The notes beneath the pieces were generated by a model. That model was not told the DNA's origin. It worked only from the letters and a program-made list of their open reading frames with translations, and made no database searches. Shown here piece by piece: positions 24,501 through 36,584 of a stretch of 64,000 nt of DNA. Within the stretch, counting starts at the first letter, position 1, and every line of letters starts with the position of its first letter. This DNA comes from Euwallacea fornicatus (taxonomy: Eukaryota; Arthropoda; Insecta; Coleoptera; Curculionidae). The translations under genes and the position numbers were made by a program. Location of the stretch: assembly GCF_040115645.1 (NCBI RefSeq), contig NW_027096032.1, positions 124,001 through 188,000 on the forward strand. The letters run 5' to 3'.

Positions 24501-27500
24501 CTTCATCATGACTCATAAGGCTTCATTCTGTCTTGGTGAGTTTTCTAGAAAACGAGTAGTTTATGTGCTCAAACACACATCTTTCGTGACTTTTCAAGAT
24601 TTGAATCTACGTAACTTCGGCAAATGAGCTCCAAATACCTTCAATATTTATTAACAGAATAACCTCTTTGATCTCTTCATCATGACTCATAAGGCTTCAT
24701 TCTGTCTTGGTGAGTTTTCTAGAAAACGAGTAGTTTATGTGCTCAAACACACATCTTTCGTGACTTTTCAAGATTTGAACCTACGTAACTTCGGCAAATG
24801 AGCTCCAAATACCTTCAAAATTTGACCACAGAATGACCTCTTTGATCTCTTCATCATGACTCATAAGGCTTCATTCTGTCTTGGTGAGTTTTCTAGAAAA
24901 CGAGTAGTTTATGTGCTCAAACACACATCTTTCGTGACTTTTCAAGATTTGAACCTCCGTAACTTCGGCAAATGAGCTCCAAATACCTTCAATATTTATT
25001 AACAGAATAACCTCTTTGATCTCTTCATCATGACTCATAAGGCTTCATTCTGTCTTGGTGAGTTTTCTAGAAAACGAGTAATTTATGTGCTCAAAGACAC
25101 ATCTTTCGTGACTTTTCAAGATTTGAACCTCCGTAACTTCGGCAAATGAGCTCCAAATACCTTCAATATTTATTAACAGAATAACCTCGTTGAGCACTTC
25201 ATCATGACTCATAAGGCTTCATTCTGTCTTGGTGAGTTTTCTAGAAAACGAGTAATTTATGTGCTGAAACACATATCTTTCGTGACTTTTCAAGATTTGA
25301 ACCTCCGTAACTTCGGCAAATGAGCTCCAAATACCTTCAAAATTTGACCACAGAATCACCTCTTTGATCTCTTCATCATGACTCATAAGGCTTCATTCTG
25401 TCTTGGTGAGTTTTCTAGAAAACGAGTAGTTTATGTGCTCAAACACACATCTTTCGTGACTTTTCAAGATTTGAACCTACGTAACTTCGGCAAATGAGCT
25501 CCAAATACCTTCAATATTTATTAACAGAATAACCTCGTTGAGCACTTCATCATGACTCATAAGGCTTCATTCTGTCTTGGTGAGTTTTCTAGAAAACGAG
25601 TAATTTATGTCCTCAAACACACATCTTTCGTGACTTTTCAAGATTTGAACCTCCGTAACTTCGGCAAATGAGCTCCAAATACCTTCAAAATTTGACCACA
25701 GAATCACCTCTTTGATGTCTTCATCATGACTCATAAGGCTTCATTCTGTCTTGGTGAGTTTTCTAGAAAACGAGTAGTTTATGTGCTCAAACACACATCT
25801 TTCGTGACTTTTCAAGATTTGAACCTACGTAACTTCGGCAAATGAGCTCGAAATACCTTCAAAATTTGACCACAGAATCACCTCTTTGATCTCTTCATCA
25901 TGACTAATAAGGCTTCATTCTATCTTGGTGAGTTTTCTAGAAAACGAGTAATTTATGTCCTCAAACACACATCTTTCGTGACTTTTCAAGATTTGAACCT
26001 CCGTAACTTCGGCAAATGAGCTCCAAATACCTTCAAAATTTGACCACAGAATCACCTCTTTGAGCACTTCATCATGACTCATAAGGCTTCATTCTGTCTT
26101 GGTGAGTTTTCTAGAAAACGAGTAGTTTATGTGCTCAAACACACATCTTTCGTGACTTTTCAAGATTTGAACCTACGTAACTTCGGCAAATGAGCTCCAA
26201 ATACCTTCAAAATTTGACCACAGAATGACCTCTTTGATCTCTTCATCATGACTCATAAGGCTTCATTCTGTCTTGGTGAGTTTTCTAGAAAACGAGTAGT
26301 TTATGTGCTCAAACACACATCTTTCGTGACTTTTCAAGATTTGAACCTACGTAACTTCGGCAAATGAGCTCCAAATACCTTCAATATTTATTAACAGAAT
26401 AACCTCTTTGATCTCTTCATCATGACTCATAAGGCTTCATTCTGTCTTGGTGAGTTTTCTAGAAAACGAGTAGTTTATGTGCTCAAACACACATCTTTCG
26501 TGACTTTTCAAGATTTGAACCTACGTAACTTCGGCAAATGAGCTCCAAATACCTTCAAAATTTGACCACAGAATGACCTCTTTGATCTCTTCATCATGAC
26601 TCATAAGGCTTCATTCTGTCTTGGTGAGTTTTCTAGAAAACGAGTAGTTTATGTGCTCAAACACACATCTTTCGTGACTTTTCAAGATTTGAACCTACGT
26701 AACTTCGGCAAATGAGCTCCAAATACCTTCAATATTTATTAACAGAATAACCTCTTTGATCTCTTCATCATGACTCATAAGGCTTCATTCTGTCTTGGTG
26801 AGTTTTCTAGAAAACGAGTAGTTTATGTGCTCAAACACACATCTTTCGTGACTTTTCAAGATTTGAACCTACGTAACTTCGGCAAATGAGCTCCAAATAC
26901 CTTCAAAATTTGACCACAGAATCACCTCTTTGATCTCTTCATCATGACTCATAAGGCTTCATTCTGTCTTGGTGAGTTTTCTAGAAAACGAGTAGTTTAT
27001 GTGCTCAAACACACATCTTTCGTGACTTTTCAAGATTTGAACCTACGTAACTTCGGCAAATGAGCTCCAAATACCTTCAATATTTATTAACAGAATAACC
27101 TCGTTGAGCACTTCATCATGACTCATAAGGCTTCATTCTGTCTTGGTGAGTTTTCTAGAAAACGAGTAATTTATGTCCTCAAACACACATCTTTCGTGAC
27201 TTTTCAAGATTTGAACCTCCGTAACTTCGGCAAATGAGCTCCAAATACCTTCAAAATTTGACCACAGAATCACCTCTTTGATCTCTTCATCATGACTCAT
27301 AAGGCTTCATTCTGTCTTGGTGAGTTTTCTAGAAAACGAGTAATTTATGTGCTGAAACACATATCTTTCGTGACTTTTCAAGATTTGAACCTCCGTAACT
27401 TCGGCAAATGAGCTCCAAATACCTTCAAAATTTGACCACAGAATCACCTCTTTGATGTCTTCATCATGACTCATAAGGCTTCATTCTGTCTTGGTGAGTT

Positions 27501-28060
27501 TTCTAGAAAACGAGTAGTTTATGTGCTCAAACACACATCTTTCGTGACTTTTCAAGATTTGAACCTACGTAACTTCGGCAAATGAGCTCCAAATACCTTC
27601 AATATTTATTAACAGAATAACCTCTTTGATCTCTTCATCATGACTCATAAGGCTTCATTCTGTCTTGGTGAGTTTTCTAGAAAACGAGTAGTTTATGTGC
27701 TCAAACACACATCTTTCGTGACTTTTCAAGATTTGAACCTACGTAACTTCGGCAAATGAGCTCCAAATACCTTCAATATTTATTAACAGAATAACCTCTT
27801 TGATCTCTTCATCATGACTCATAAGGCTTCATTCTGTCTTGGTGAGTTTTCTAGAAAACGAGTAGTTTATGTGCTCAAACACACATCTTTCGTGACTTTT
27901 CAAGATTTGAACCTACGTAACTTCGGCAAATGAGCTCCAAATACCTTCAAAATTTGACCACAGAATCACCTCTTTGATCTTTTCATCATGACTCATAAGG
28001 CTTCATTCTGTCTTGGTGAGTTTTCTAGAAAACGAGTAATTTATGTGCTGAAACACATAT
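21519..28060 (+). repeat. Loose 9-10-monomer HOR rich in N-J dimers
   Basis: After the D unit at 21449 the order is A-A-C-A, then E-A*-F-B-N-J-N-J-C-J, E-A*-B-J-N-J-C-A-C, E-A*-B-N-J-N-J-A-C-A and E-J-J-A. The E units fall at 22319, 24059, 25625 and 27365, giving spacings of 10, 9 and 10 monomers. N (tgacc with gatctc) and J (tttattaac with gatctc) look like recombinants of A with G and of A with C. N is confined to this region, and J to 23-32 kb. Private marks include ctcagt at 24085, gaatctac near 24604 and gatctttt at 27976. Confidence 0.8.
23015..23710 (+). repeat. N-J dimer repeated (348-bp period)
   Basis: Units 23015 and 23189 (N, J) are followed by 23363 and 23537 (N, J). The same two-step pattern returns at 26147-26842, and in shortened form at 24581-25102. 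Within a dimer the N unit has the gaccac class 1 cassette and the J unit the ttattaac class 2 cassette, so the pair resembles an alternating two-class satellite. The second J of this block ends in agacac, like those at 24929, 30149 and 31019. Confidence 0.8.
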
Positions 28061-30148
28061 CTTTCGTGACTTTTCAAGATTTGAACCTCCGTAACTTCGG
28101 CAAATGAGCTCCAAATACCTTCAAAATTTGACCACAGAATCACCTCTTTGATCTCTTCATCATGACTAATAAGGCTTCATTCTATCTTGGTGAATTTTCT
28201 AGAAAACAAGTAATTTATGTGCTCAAACACACATCTTTCCTGACTTTTCAAGATTTGAACCTACGAAACTTCGGCAAATGAGCTCCAAATACCTTCAAAA
28301 TTTGACAACAGAATCACCTCGTGGAGCTCTTCATCATGACTAATAAGGCTTCATTCTGTCTTGGTGAGTTTTCTAGAAAACGAGTAATTTATGTGCTCAA
28401 ACACACAACTTTCGTGACTTTTCAAGATTTGAACCTCCGTAACTTCGGCAAATGAGCTCCAAATACCTTCAAAATTTGACAACAGAATCACCTCTTTGAT
28501 CTCTTCATCATGACTCATAAGGCTTCATTCTGTCTTGGTGAGTTTTCTAGAAAACGAGTAGTTTATGTGCTCAAACACACATCTTTCGTGACTTTTCAAG
28601 ATTTGAACCTCCGTAACTTCGGCAAATGAGCTCCAAATACCTTCAAAATTTGACCACAGAATCACCTCTTTGATCTCTTCATCATGACTCATAAGGCTTC
28701 ATTCTGTCTTGGTGAGTTTTCTAGAAAACGTGTAATTTATGTCCTCAAACACACATCTTTCGTGACTTTTCAAGATTTGAACCTCCGTAACTTCAGCAAA
28801 TGAGCTCCAAATACCTTCAAAATTTGACCACAGAATCACCTCTTTGATCTCTTCATCATGACTCATAAGGCTTCATTCTGTCTTGGTGAGTTTTCTAGAA
28901 AACGAGTAATTTATGTCCTCAAACACACATCTTTCGTGACTTTTCAAGATTTGAACCTCCGTAACTTCGGCAAATGAGCTCCAAATACCTTCAATATTTA
29001 TTAACAGAATCACCTCTTTGATCTTTTCATCATGACTCATAAGGCTTCATTCTGTCTTGGTGAGTTTTCTAGAAAACGAGTAGTTTATGTGCTCAAACAC
29101 ACATCTTTCGTGACTTTTCAAGATTTGAACCTACGTAACTTCGGCAAATGAGCTCCAAATACCTTCAATATTTATTAACAGAATAACCTCGTTGAGCACT
29201 TCATCATGACTCATAAGGATTCATTCTGTCTTGGTGAGTTTTCTAGAAAACGAGTAATTTATGTGCTGAAACACATATCTTTCGTGACTTTTCAAGATTT
29301 GAACCTCCGTAACTTCGGCAAATGAGCTCCAAATACCTTCAAAATTTGACCACAGAATCACCTCTTTGATCTCTTCATCATGACTAATAAGGCTTCATTC
29401 TATCTTGGTGAGTTTTCTAGAAAACAAGTAATTTATGTGCTCAAACACACATCTTTCCTGACTTTTCAAGATTTGAACCTACGAAACTTCGGCAAATGAG
29501 CTCCAAATACCTTCAAAATTTGACAACAGAATCACCTCGTGGAGCTCTTCATCATGACTAATAAGGCTTCATTCTGTCTTGGTGAGTTTTCTAGAAAACG
29601 AGTAATTTATGTGCTCAAACACACAACTTTCGTGACTTTTCAAGATTTGAACCTCCGTAACTTCGGCAAATGAGCTCCAAATACCTTCAAAATTTGACAA
29701 CAGAATCACCTCTTTGATCTCTTCATCATGACTCATAAGGCTTCATTCTGTCTTGGTGAGTTTTCTAGAAAACGAGTAGTTTATGTGCTCAAACACACAT
29801 CTTTCGTGACTTTTCAAGATTTGAACCTCCGTAACTTCGGCAAATGAGCTCCAAATACCTTCAAAATTTGACCACAGAATCACCTCTTTGATCTCTTCAT
29901 CATGACTCATAAGGCTTCATTCTGTCTTGGTGAGTTTTCTAGAAAACGTGTAATTTATGTCCTCAAACACACATCTTTCGTGACTTTTCAAGATTTGAAC
30001 CTCCGTAACTTCAGCAAATGAGCTCCAAATACCTTCAAAATTTGACCACAGAATCACCTCTTTGATCTCTTCATCATGACTCATAAGGCTTCATTCTGTC
30101 TTGGTGAGTTTTCTAGAAAACGAGTAATTTATGTCCTCAAACACACAT
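28061..30148 (+). repeat. 1,218-bp (7-monomer) tandem duplication
   Basis: Units at 28061 (A, actaat, acaag), 28235 (F), 28409 (A with gacaac), 28583 (A), 28757 (A with cttcagc) and 28931 are followed 1,218 bases later by the same series from 29279. The shared private markers are acaag in place of acgag (28203 and 29421) and cttcag in place of cttcgg (28791 and 30009). Differences are gaatttt near 28190 against gagtttt, the C/A hybrid cassette at 28931 against J at 30149, and aaggattc at 29215. The copies are recent but not identical. Confidence 0.88.
28931..29104 (+). repeat. Hybrid C/A monomer
   Basis: The cassette starts as C (aatatttattaacagaat) and ends as A with a private base (cacctctttgatctttt). 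The same gatctttt occurs once more, in the A unit at 27887, six monomers upstream. The unit therefore looks like a crossover or conversion product between a C unit and that particular A unit, with the switch inside the shared acagaat. Confidence 0.75.
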
Positions 30149-33104
30149 CTTTCGTGACTTTTCAAGATTTGAACCTCCGTAACTTCGGCAAATGAGCTCC
30201 AAATACCTTCAATATTTATTAACAGAATAACCTCTTTGATCTCTTCATCATGACTCATAAGGCTTCATTCTGTCTTGGTGAGTTTTCTAGAAAACGAGTA
30301 ATTTATGTGCTCAAAGACACATCTTTCGTGACTTTTCAAGATTTGAACCTCCGTAACTTCGGCAAATGAGCTCCAAATACCTTCAATATTTATTAACAGA
30401 ATAACCTCGTTGAGCACTTCATCATGACTCATAAGGCTTCATTCTGTCTTGGTGAGTTTTCTAGAAAACGTGTAATTTATGTCCTCAAACACACATCTTT
30501 CGTGACTTTTCAAGATTTGAACCTCCGTAACTTCGGCAAATGAGCTCCAAATACCTTCAAAATTTGACCACAGAATCACCTCTTTGATCTCTTCATCATG
30601 ACTCATAAGGCTTCATTCTGTCTTGGTGAGTTTTCTAGAAAACGAGTAATTTATGTCCTCAAACACACATCTTTCGTGACTTTTCAAGATTTGAACCTCC
30701 GTAACTTCGGCAAATGAGCTCCAAATACCTTCAATATTTATTAACAGAATAACCTCTTTGATCTCTTCATCATGACTCATAAGGCTTCATTCTGTCGTGG
30801 TGAGTTTTCTAGAAAACGTGTAATTTATGTCCTCAAACACACATCTTTCGTGACTTTTCAAGATTTGAACCTCCGTAACTTCGGCAAATGAGCTCCAAAT
30901 ACCTTCAAAATTTGACCACAGAATCACCTCTTTGATCTCTTCATCATGACTCATAAGGCTTCATTCTGTCTTGGTGAGTTTTCTAGAAAACGTGTAATTT
31001 ATGTCCTCAAACACACATCTTTCGTGACTTTTCAAGATTTGAACCTCCGTAACTTCGGCAAATGAGCTCCAAATACCTTCAATATTTATTAACAGAATAA
31101 CCTCTTTGATCTCTTCATCATGACTCATAAGGCTTCATTCTGTCTTGGTGAGTTTTCTAGAAAACGAGTAATTTATGTGCTCAAAGACACATCTTTCGTG
31201 ACTTTTCAAGATTTGAACCTCCGTAACTTCGGCAAATGAGCTCCAAATACCTTCAATATTTATTAACAGAATAACCTCGTTGAGCACTTCATCATGACTC
31301 ATAAGGCTTCATTCTGTCTTGGTGAGTTTTCTAGAAAACGAGTAATTTATGTGCTGAAACACATATCTTTCGTGACTTTTCAAGATTTGAACCTCCGTAA
31401 CTTCGGCAAATGAGCTCCAAATACCTTCAAAATTTGACCACAGAATCACCTCTTTGATCTCTTCATCATCACTCATAAGGCTTCATTCTGTCTTGGTGAG
31501 TTTTCTAGAAAACGAGTAGTTTATGTGCTCAAACACACATCTTTCGTGACTTTTCAAGATTTGAACCTACGTAACTTCGGCAAATGAGCTCCAAATACCT
31601 TCAAAATTTGACCACAGAATCACCTCTTTGATCTCTTCATCATGACTCATAAGGCTTCATTCTGTCTTGGTGAGTTTTCTAGAAAACGAGTAGTTTATGT
31701 GCTCAAACACACATCTTTCGTGACTTTTCAAGATTTGAACCTACGTAACTTCGGCAAATGAGCTCCAAATACCTTCAATATTTATTAACAGAAAACCTCG
31801 TTGAGCACTTCATCATGACTCATAAGGCTTCATTCTGTCTTGGTGAGTTTTCTAGAAAACGAGTAATTTATGTCCTCAAACACACATCTTTCGTGACTTT
31901 TCAAGATTTGAACCTCCGTAACTTCGGCAAATGAGCTCCAAATACCTTCAAAATTTGACCACAGAATCACCTCTTTGATCTCTTCATCATGACTCATAAG
32001 GCTTCATTCTGTCTTGGTGAGTTTTCTAGAAAACGAGTAGTTTATGTGCTCAAACACACATCTTTCGTGACTTTTCAAGATTTGAACCTACGTAACTTCG
32101 GCAAATGAGCTCCAAATACCTTCAATATTTATTAACAGAATAACCTCGTTGAGCACTTCATCATGACTCATAAGGCTTCATTCTGTCTTGGTGAGTTTTC
32201 TAGAAAACGAGTAATTTATGTGCTGAAACACATATCTTTCGTGACTTTTCAAGATTTGAACCTCCGTAACTTCGGCAAATGAGCTCCAAATACCTTCAAA
32301 ATTTGACCACAGAATCACCTCTTTGATCTCTTCATCATGACTCATAAGGCTTCATTCTGTCTTGGTGAGTTTTCTAGAAAACGAGTAGTTTATGTGCTCA
32401 AACACACATCTTTCGTGACTTTTCAAGATTTGAACCTACGTAACTTCGGCAAATGAGCTCCAAATACCTTCAATATTTATTAACAGAAAACCTCGTTGAG
32501 CACTTCATCATGACTCATAAGGCTTCATTCTGTCTTGGTGAGTTTTCTAGAAAACGAGTAATTTATGTCCTCAAACACACATCTTTCGTGACTTTTCAAG
32601 ATTTGAACCTCCGTAACTTCGGCAAATGAGCTCCAAATACCTTCAAAATTTGACCACAGAATCACCTCTTTGATCTCTTCATCATGACTCATAAGGCTTC
32701 ATTCTGTCTTGGTGAGTTTTCTAGAAAACGAGTAGTTTATGTGCTCAAACACACATCTTTCGTGACTTTTCAAGATTTGAACCTACGTAACTTCGGCAAA
32801 TGAGCTCCAAATACCTTCAATATTTATTAACAGAATAACCTCGTTGAGCACTTCATCATGACTCATAAGGCTTCATTCTGTCTTGGTGAGTTTTCTAGAA
32901 AACGAGTAATTTATGTGCTGAAACACATATCTTTCGTGACTTTTCAAGATTTGAACCTCCGTAACTTCGGCAAATGAGCTCCAAATACCTTCAAAATTTG
33001 ACCACAGAATCACCTCTTTGATGTCTTCATCATGACTCATAAGGCTTCATTCTGTCTTGGTGAGTTTTCTAGAAAACGAGTAATTTATGTCCTCAAACAC
33101 ACAT
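30149..33104 (+). repeat. J/C/A alternating block
   Basis: Order is J-C-A-J-A-J-C-A-A-C-A-C-A-C-A-C-E. The C units at 31715 and 32410 are 173 bp: cagaaaacc in place of cagaataacc, a one-base loss. They are 695 bases apart (4 x 174 minus 1), so the series C-A-C-A was duplicated after the deletion arose. Simple A-C alternation from 31541 to 32930 approaches a dimeric satellite. Private changes include tcgtgg at 30796 and catcatcac near 31466. Confidence 0.85.
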
Positions 33105-36100
33105 CTTTCGTGACTTTTCAAGATTTGAACCTCCGTAACTTCGGCAAATGAGCTCCGAATACCTTCAATATTTAATAACAGAATAACCTCGTTGAGCACT
33201 TCATCATGACTCATAAGGCTTCATTCTGTCTTGGTGAGTTTTCTAGAAAACGAGTAATTTATGTGCTGAAACACATATCTTTCGTGACTTTTCAAGATTT
33301 GAACCTCCGTAACTTCGGCAAATGAGCTCGAAATACCTTCAAAATTTGACCACAGAATCACCTCTTTGATCTCTTCATCATGACTAATAAGGCTTCATTC
33401 TATCTTGGTGAGTTTTCTAGAAAACAAGTAATTTATGTGCTCAAACACACATCTTTCCTGACTTTTCAAGATTTGAACCTACGAAACTTCGGCAAATGAG
33501 CTCCAAATACCTTCAAAATTTGACAACAGAATCACCTCGTGGAGCTCTTCATCATGACTAATAAGGCTTCATTCTGTCTTGGTGAGTTTTCTAGAAAACG
33601 AGTAATTTATGTGCTCAAACACACAACTTTCGTGACTTTTCAAGATTTGAACCTCCGTAACTTCGGCAAATGAGCTCCAAATACCTTCAAAATTTGACCA
33701 CAGAATCACCTCTTTGATCTCTTCATCATGACTCATAAGGCTTCATTCTGTCTTGGTGAGTTTTCTAGAAAACGTGTAATTTATGTCCTCAAACACACAT
33801 CTTTCGTGACTTTTCAAGATTTGAACCTCCGTAACTTCGGCAAATGAGCTCCAAATACCTTCAAAATTTGACCACAGAATCACCTCTTTGAGCACTTCAT
33901 CATGACTCATAAGGCTTCATTCTGTCTTGGTGAGTTTTCTAGAAAACGAGTAATTTATGTGCTCAAACACACATCTTTCCTGACTTTTCAAGATTTGAAC
34001 CTCCGTAACTTCGGCAAATGAGCTCGAAATACCTTCAACATTTGACCACAGAATCACCTCTTTGATCTCTTCATCATGACTAATAAGGCTTCATTCTATC
34101 TTGGTGAGTTTTCTAGAAAACGAGTAATTTATGTGCTCAAACACACATCTTTCCTGACTTTTCAAGATTTGAACCTCCGTAACTTCGGCAAATGAGCTCC
34201 AAATACCTTCAAAATTTGACCACAGAATCACCTCTTTGATCTCTTCATCATGACTCATAAGGCTTCATTCTGTCTTGGTGAGTTTTCTAGAAAACGTGTA
34301 ATTTATGTCCTCAAACACACATCTTTCGTGACTTTTCAAGATTTGAACCTCCGTAACTTCGGCAAATGAGCTCCAAATACCTTCAAAATTTGACCACAGA
34401 ATCACCTCTTTGAGCACTTCATCATGACTCATAAGGCTTCATTCTGTCTTGGTGAGTTTTCTAGAAAACGAGTAATTTATGTGCTCAAACACAAATCTTT
34501 CCTGACTTTTCAAGATTTGAACCTACGAAACTTCGGCAAATGAGCTCCAAATACCTTCAAAATTTGACCACAGAATGACCTCTTTGAGCACTTCATCATG
34601 ACTCATAAGGCTTCATTCTGTCTTGGTGAGTTTTCTAGAAAACGAGTAATTTATGTGCTCAAACACACAACTTTCGTGACTTTTCAAGATTTGAACCTCC
34701 GTAACTTCGGCAAATGAGCTCCAAATACCTTCAAAATTTGACCACAGAATCACCTCTTTGATCTCTTCATCATGACTCATAAGGCTTCATTCTGTCTTGG
34801 GGAGTTTTCTAGAAAACGTGTAATTTATGTCCTCAAACACACATCTTTCGTGACTTTTCAAGATTTGAACCTCCGTAACTTCGGCAAATGAGCTCCAAAT
34901 AGCTTCAAAATTTGACCACAGAATCACCTCTTTGAGCACTTCATCATGACTCATAAGGCTTCATTCTGTCTTGGTGAGTTTTCTAGAAAACGAGTAATTT
35001 ATGTGCTCAAACACACAACTTTCGTGACTTTTCAAGATTTGAACCTCCGTAACTTCGGCAAATGAGCTCCAAATACCTTCAAAATTTGACCACACAATCA
35101 CCTCTTTGAGCACTTCATCATGACTCATAAGGCTTCATTCTGTCTTGGTGAGTTTTCTAGAAAACGAGTAGTTTATGTGCTCAAACACACATCTTTCGTG
35201 ACTTTTCAAGATTTGAACCTACGTAACTTCGGCAAATGAGCTCCAAATACCTTCAAAATTTGACCACAGAATCACCTCTTTGATCTCTTCATCATGACTC
35301 ATAAGGCTTCATTCTGTCTTGGTGAGTTTTCTAGAAAACGAGTAGTTTATGTGCTCAAACACACATCTTTCGTGACTTTTCAAGATTTGAACCTACGTAA
35401 CTTCGGCAAATGAGCTCCAAATACCTTCAATATTTATTAACAGAATAACCTCGTTGAGCACTTCATCATGACTCATAAGGCTTCATTCTGTCTTGGTGAG
35501 TTTTCTAGAAAACGAGTAATTTATGTCCTCAAACACACTTCTTTCGTGACTTTTCAAGATTTGAACCTCCGTAACTTCGGCAAATGAGCTCCAAATACCT
35601 TCAAAATTTGACCACAGAATCACCTCTTTGATCTCTTCATCATGACTCATAAGGCTTCATTCTGTCTTGGTGAGTTTTCTAGAAAACGAGTAGTTTATGT
35701 GCTCAAACACACATCTTTCGTGACTTTTCAAGATTTGAACCTACGTAACTTCGGCAAATGAGCTCCAAATACTTTCAATATTTATGAACAGAATAACCTC
35801 GTTGAGCACTTCATCATGACTCATAAGGCTTCATTCTGTCTTGGTGAGTTTTCTAGAAAACGACTAATTTATGTCCTCAAACACACATCTTTCGTGACTT
35901 TTCAAGATTTGAACCTCCGTAACTTCGGCAAATGAGCTCCAAATACCTTCAAAATTTGACCACAGAATCACCTCTTTGATCTCTTCATCATGACTCATAA
36001 GGCTTCATTCTGTCTTGGTGAGTTTTCTAGAAAACGAGTAGTTTATGTGCTCAAACACACATCTTTCGTGACTTTTCAAGATTTGAACCTACGTAACTTC

Positions 36101-36584
36101 GGCAAATGAGCTCCAAATACCTTCAAAATTTGACCACAGAATCACCTCTTTGATCTCTTCATCATGACTCATAAGGCTTCATTCTGTCTTGGTGAGTTTT
36201 CTAGAAAACGAGTAGTTTATGTGCTCAAACACACATCTTTCGTGACTTTTCAAGATTTGAACCTACGTAACTTCGGCAAATGAGCTCCAAATACCTTCAA
36301 TATTTATTAACAGAATAACCTCGTTGAGCACTTCATCATGACTCATAAGGCTTCATTCTGTCTTGGTGAGTTTTCTAGAAAACGAGTAATTTATGTGCTC
36401 AAACACACATCTTTCGTGACTTTTCAAGATTTGAACCTACGTAACTTCGGCAAATGAGCTCCAAATACCTTCAATATTTAATAACAGAATAACCTCGTTG
36501 AGCACTTCATCATGACTCATAAGGCTTCATTCTGTCTTGGTGAGTTTTCTAGAAAACGAGTAGTTTATGTGCTCAAACACATAT
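33105..36584 (+). repeat. Mixed block, 20 monomers
   Basis: Order is D-A*-F-A-B-A*-A-B-G-A-B, then a B/P hybrid (cacaca with gagcac) at 35019, then A-C-A-C-A-A-C-D. The unit at 33279 combines the ctccgt variant with the ctcgaaa variant and has acaag, the marker of the 28-29 kb duplication. Private changes include ccgaat at 33155, tcaacattt at 34035, ttgggg at 34798, tagctt near 34900, tttcaatatttatgaac near 35772 and cgact near 35861. No clear higher-order period is seen. Confidence 0.8.
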
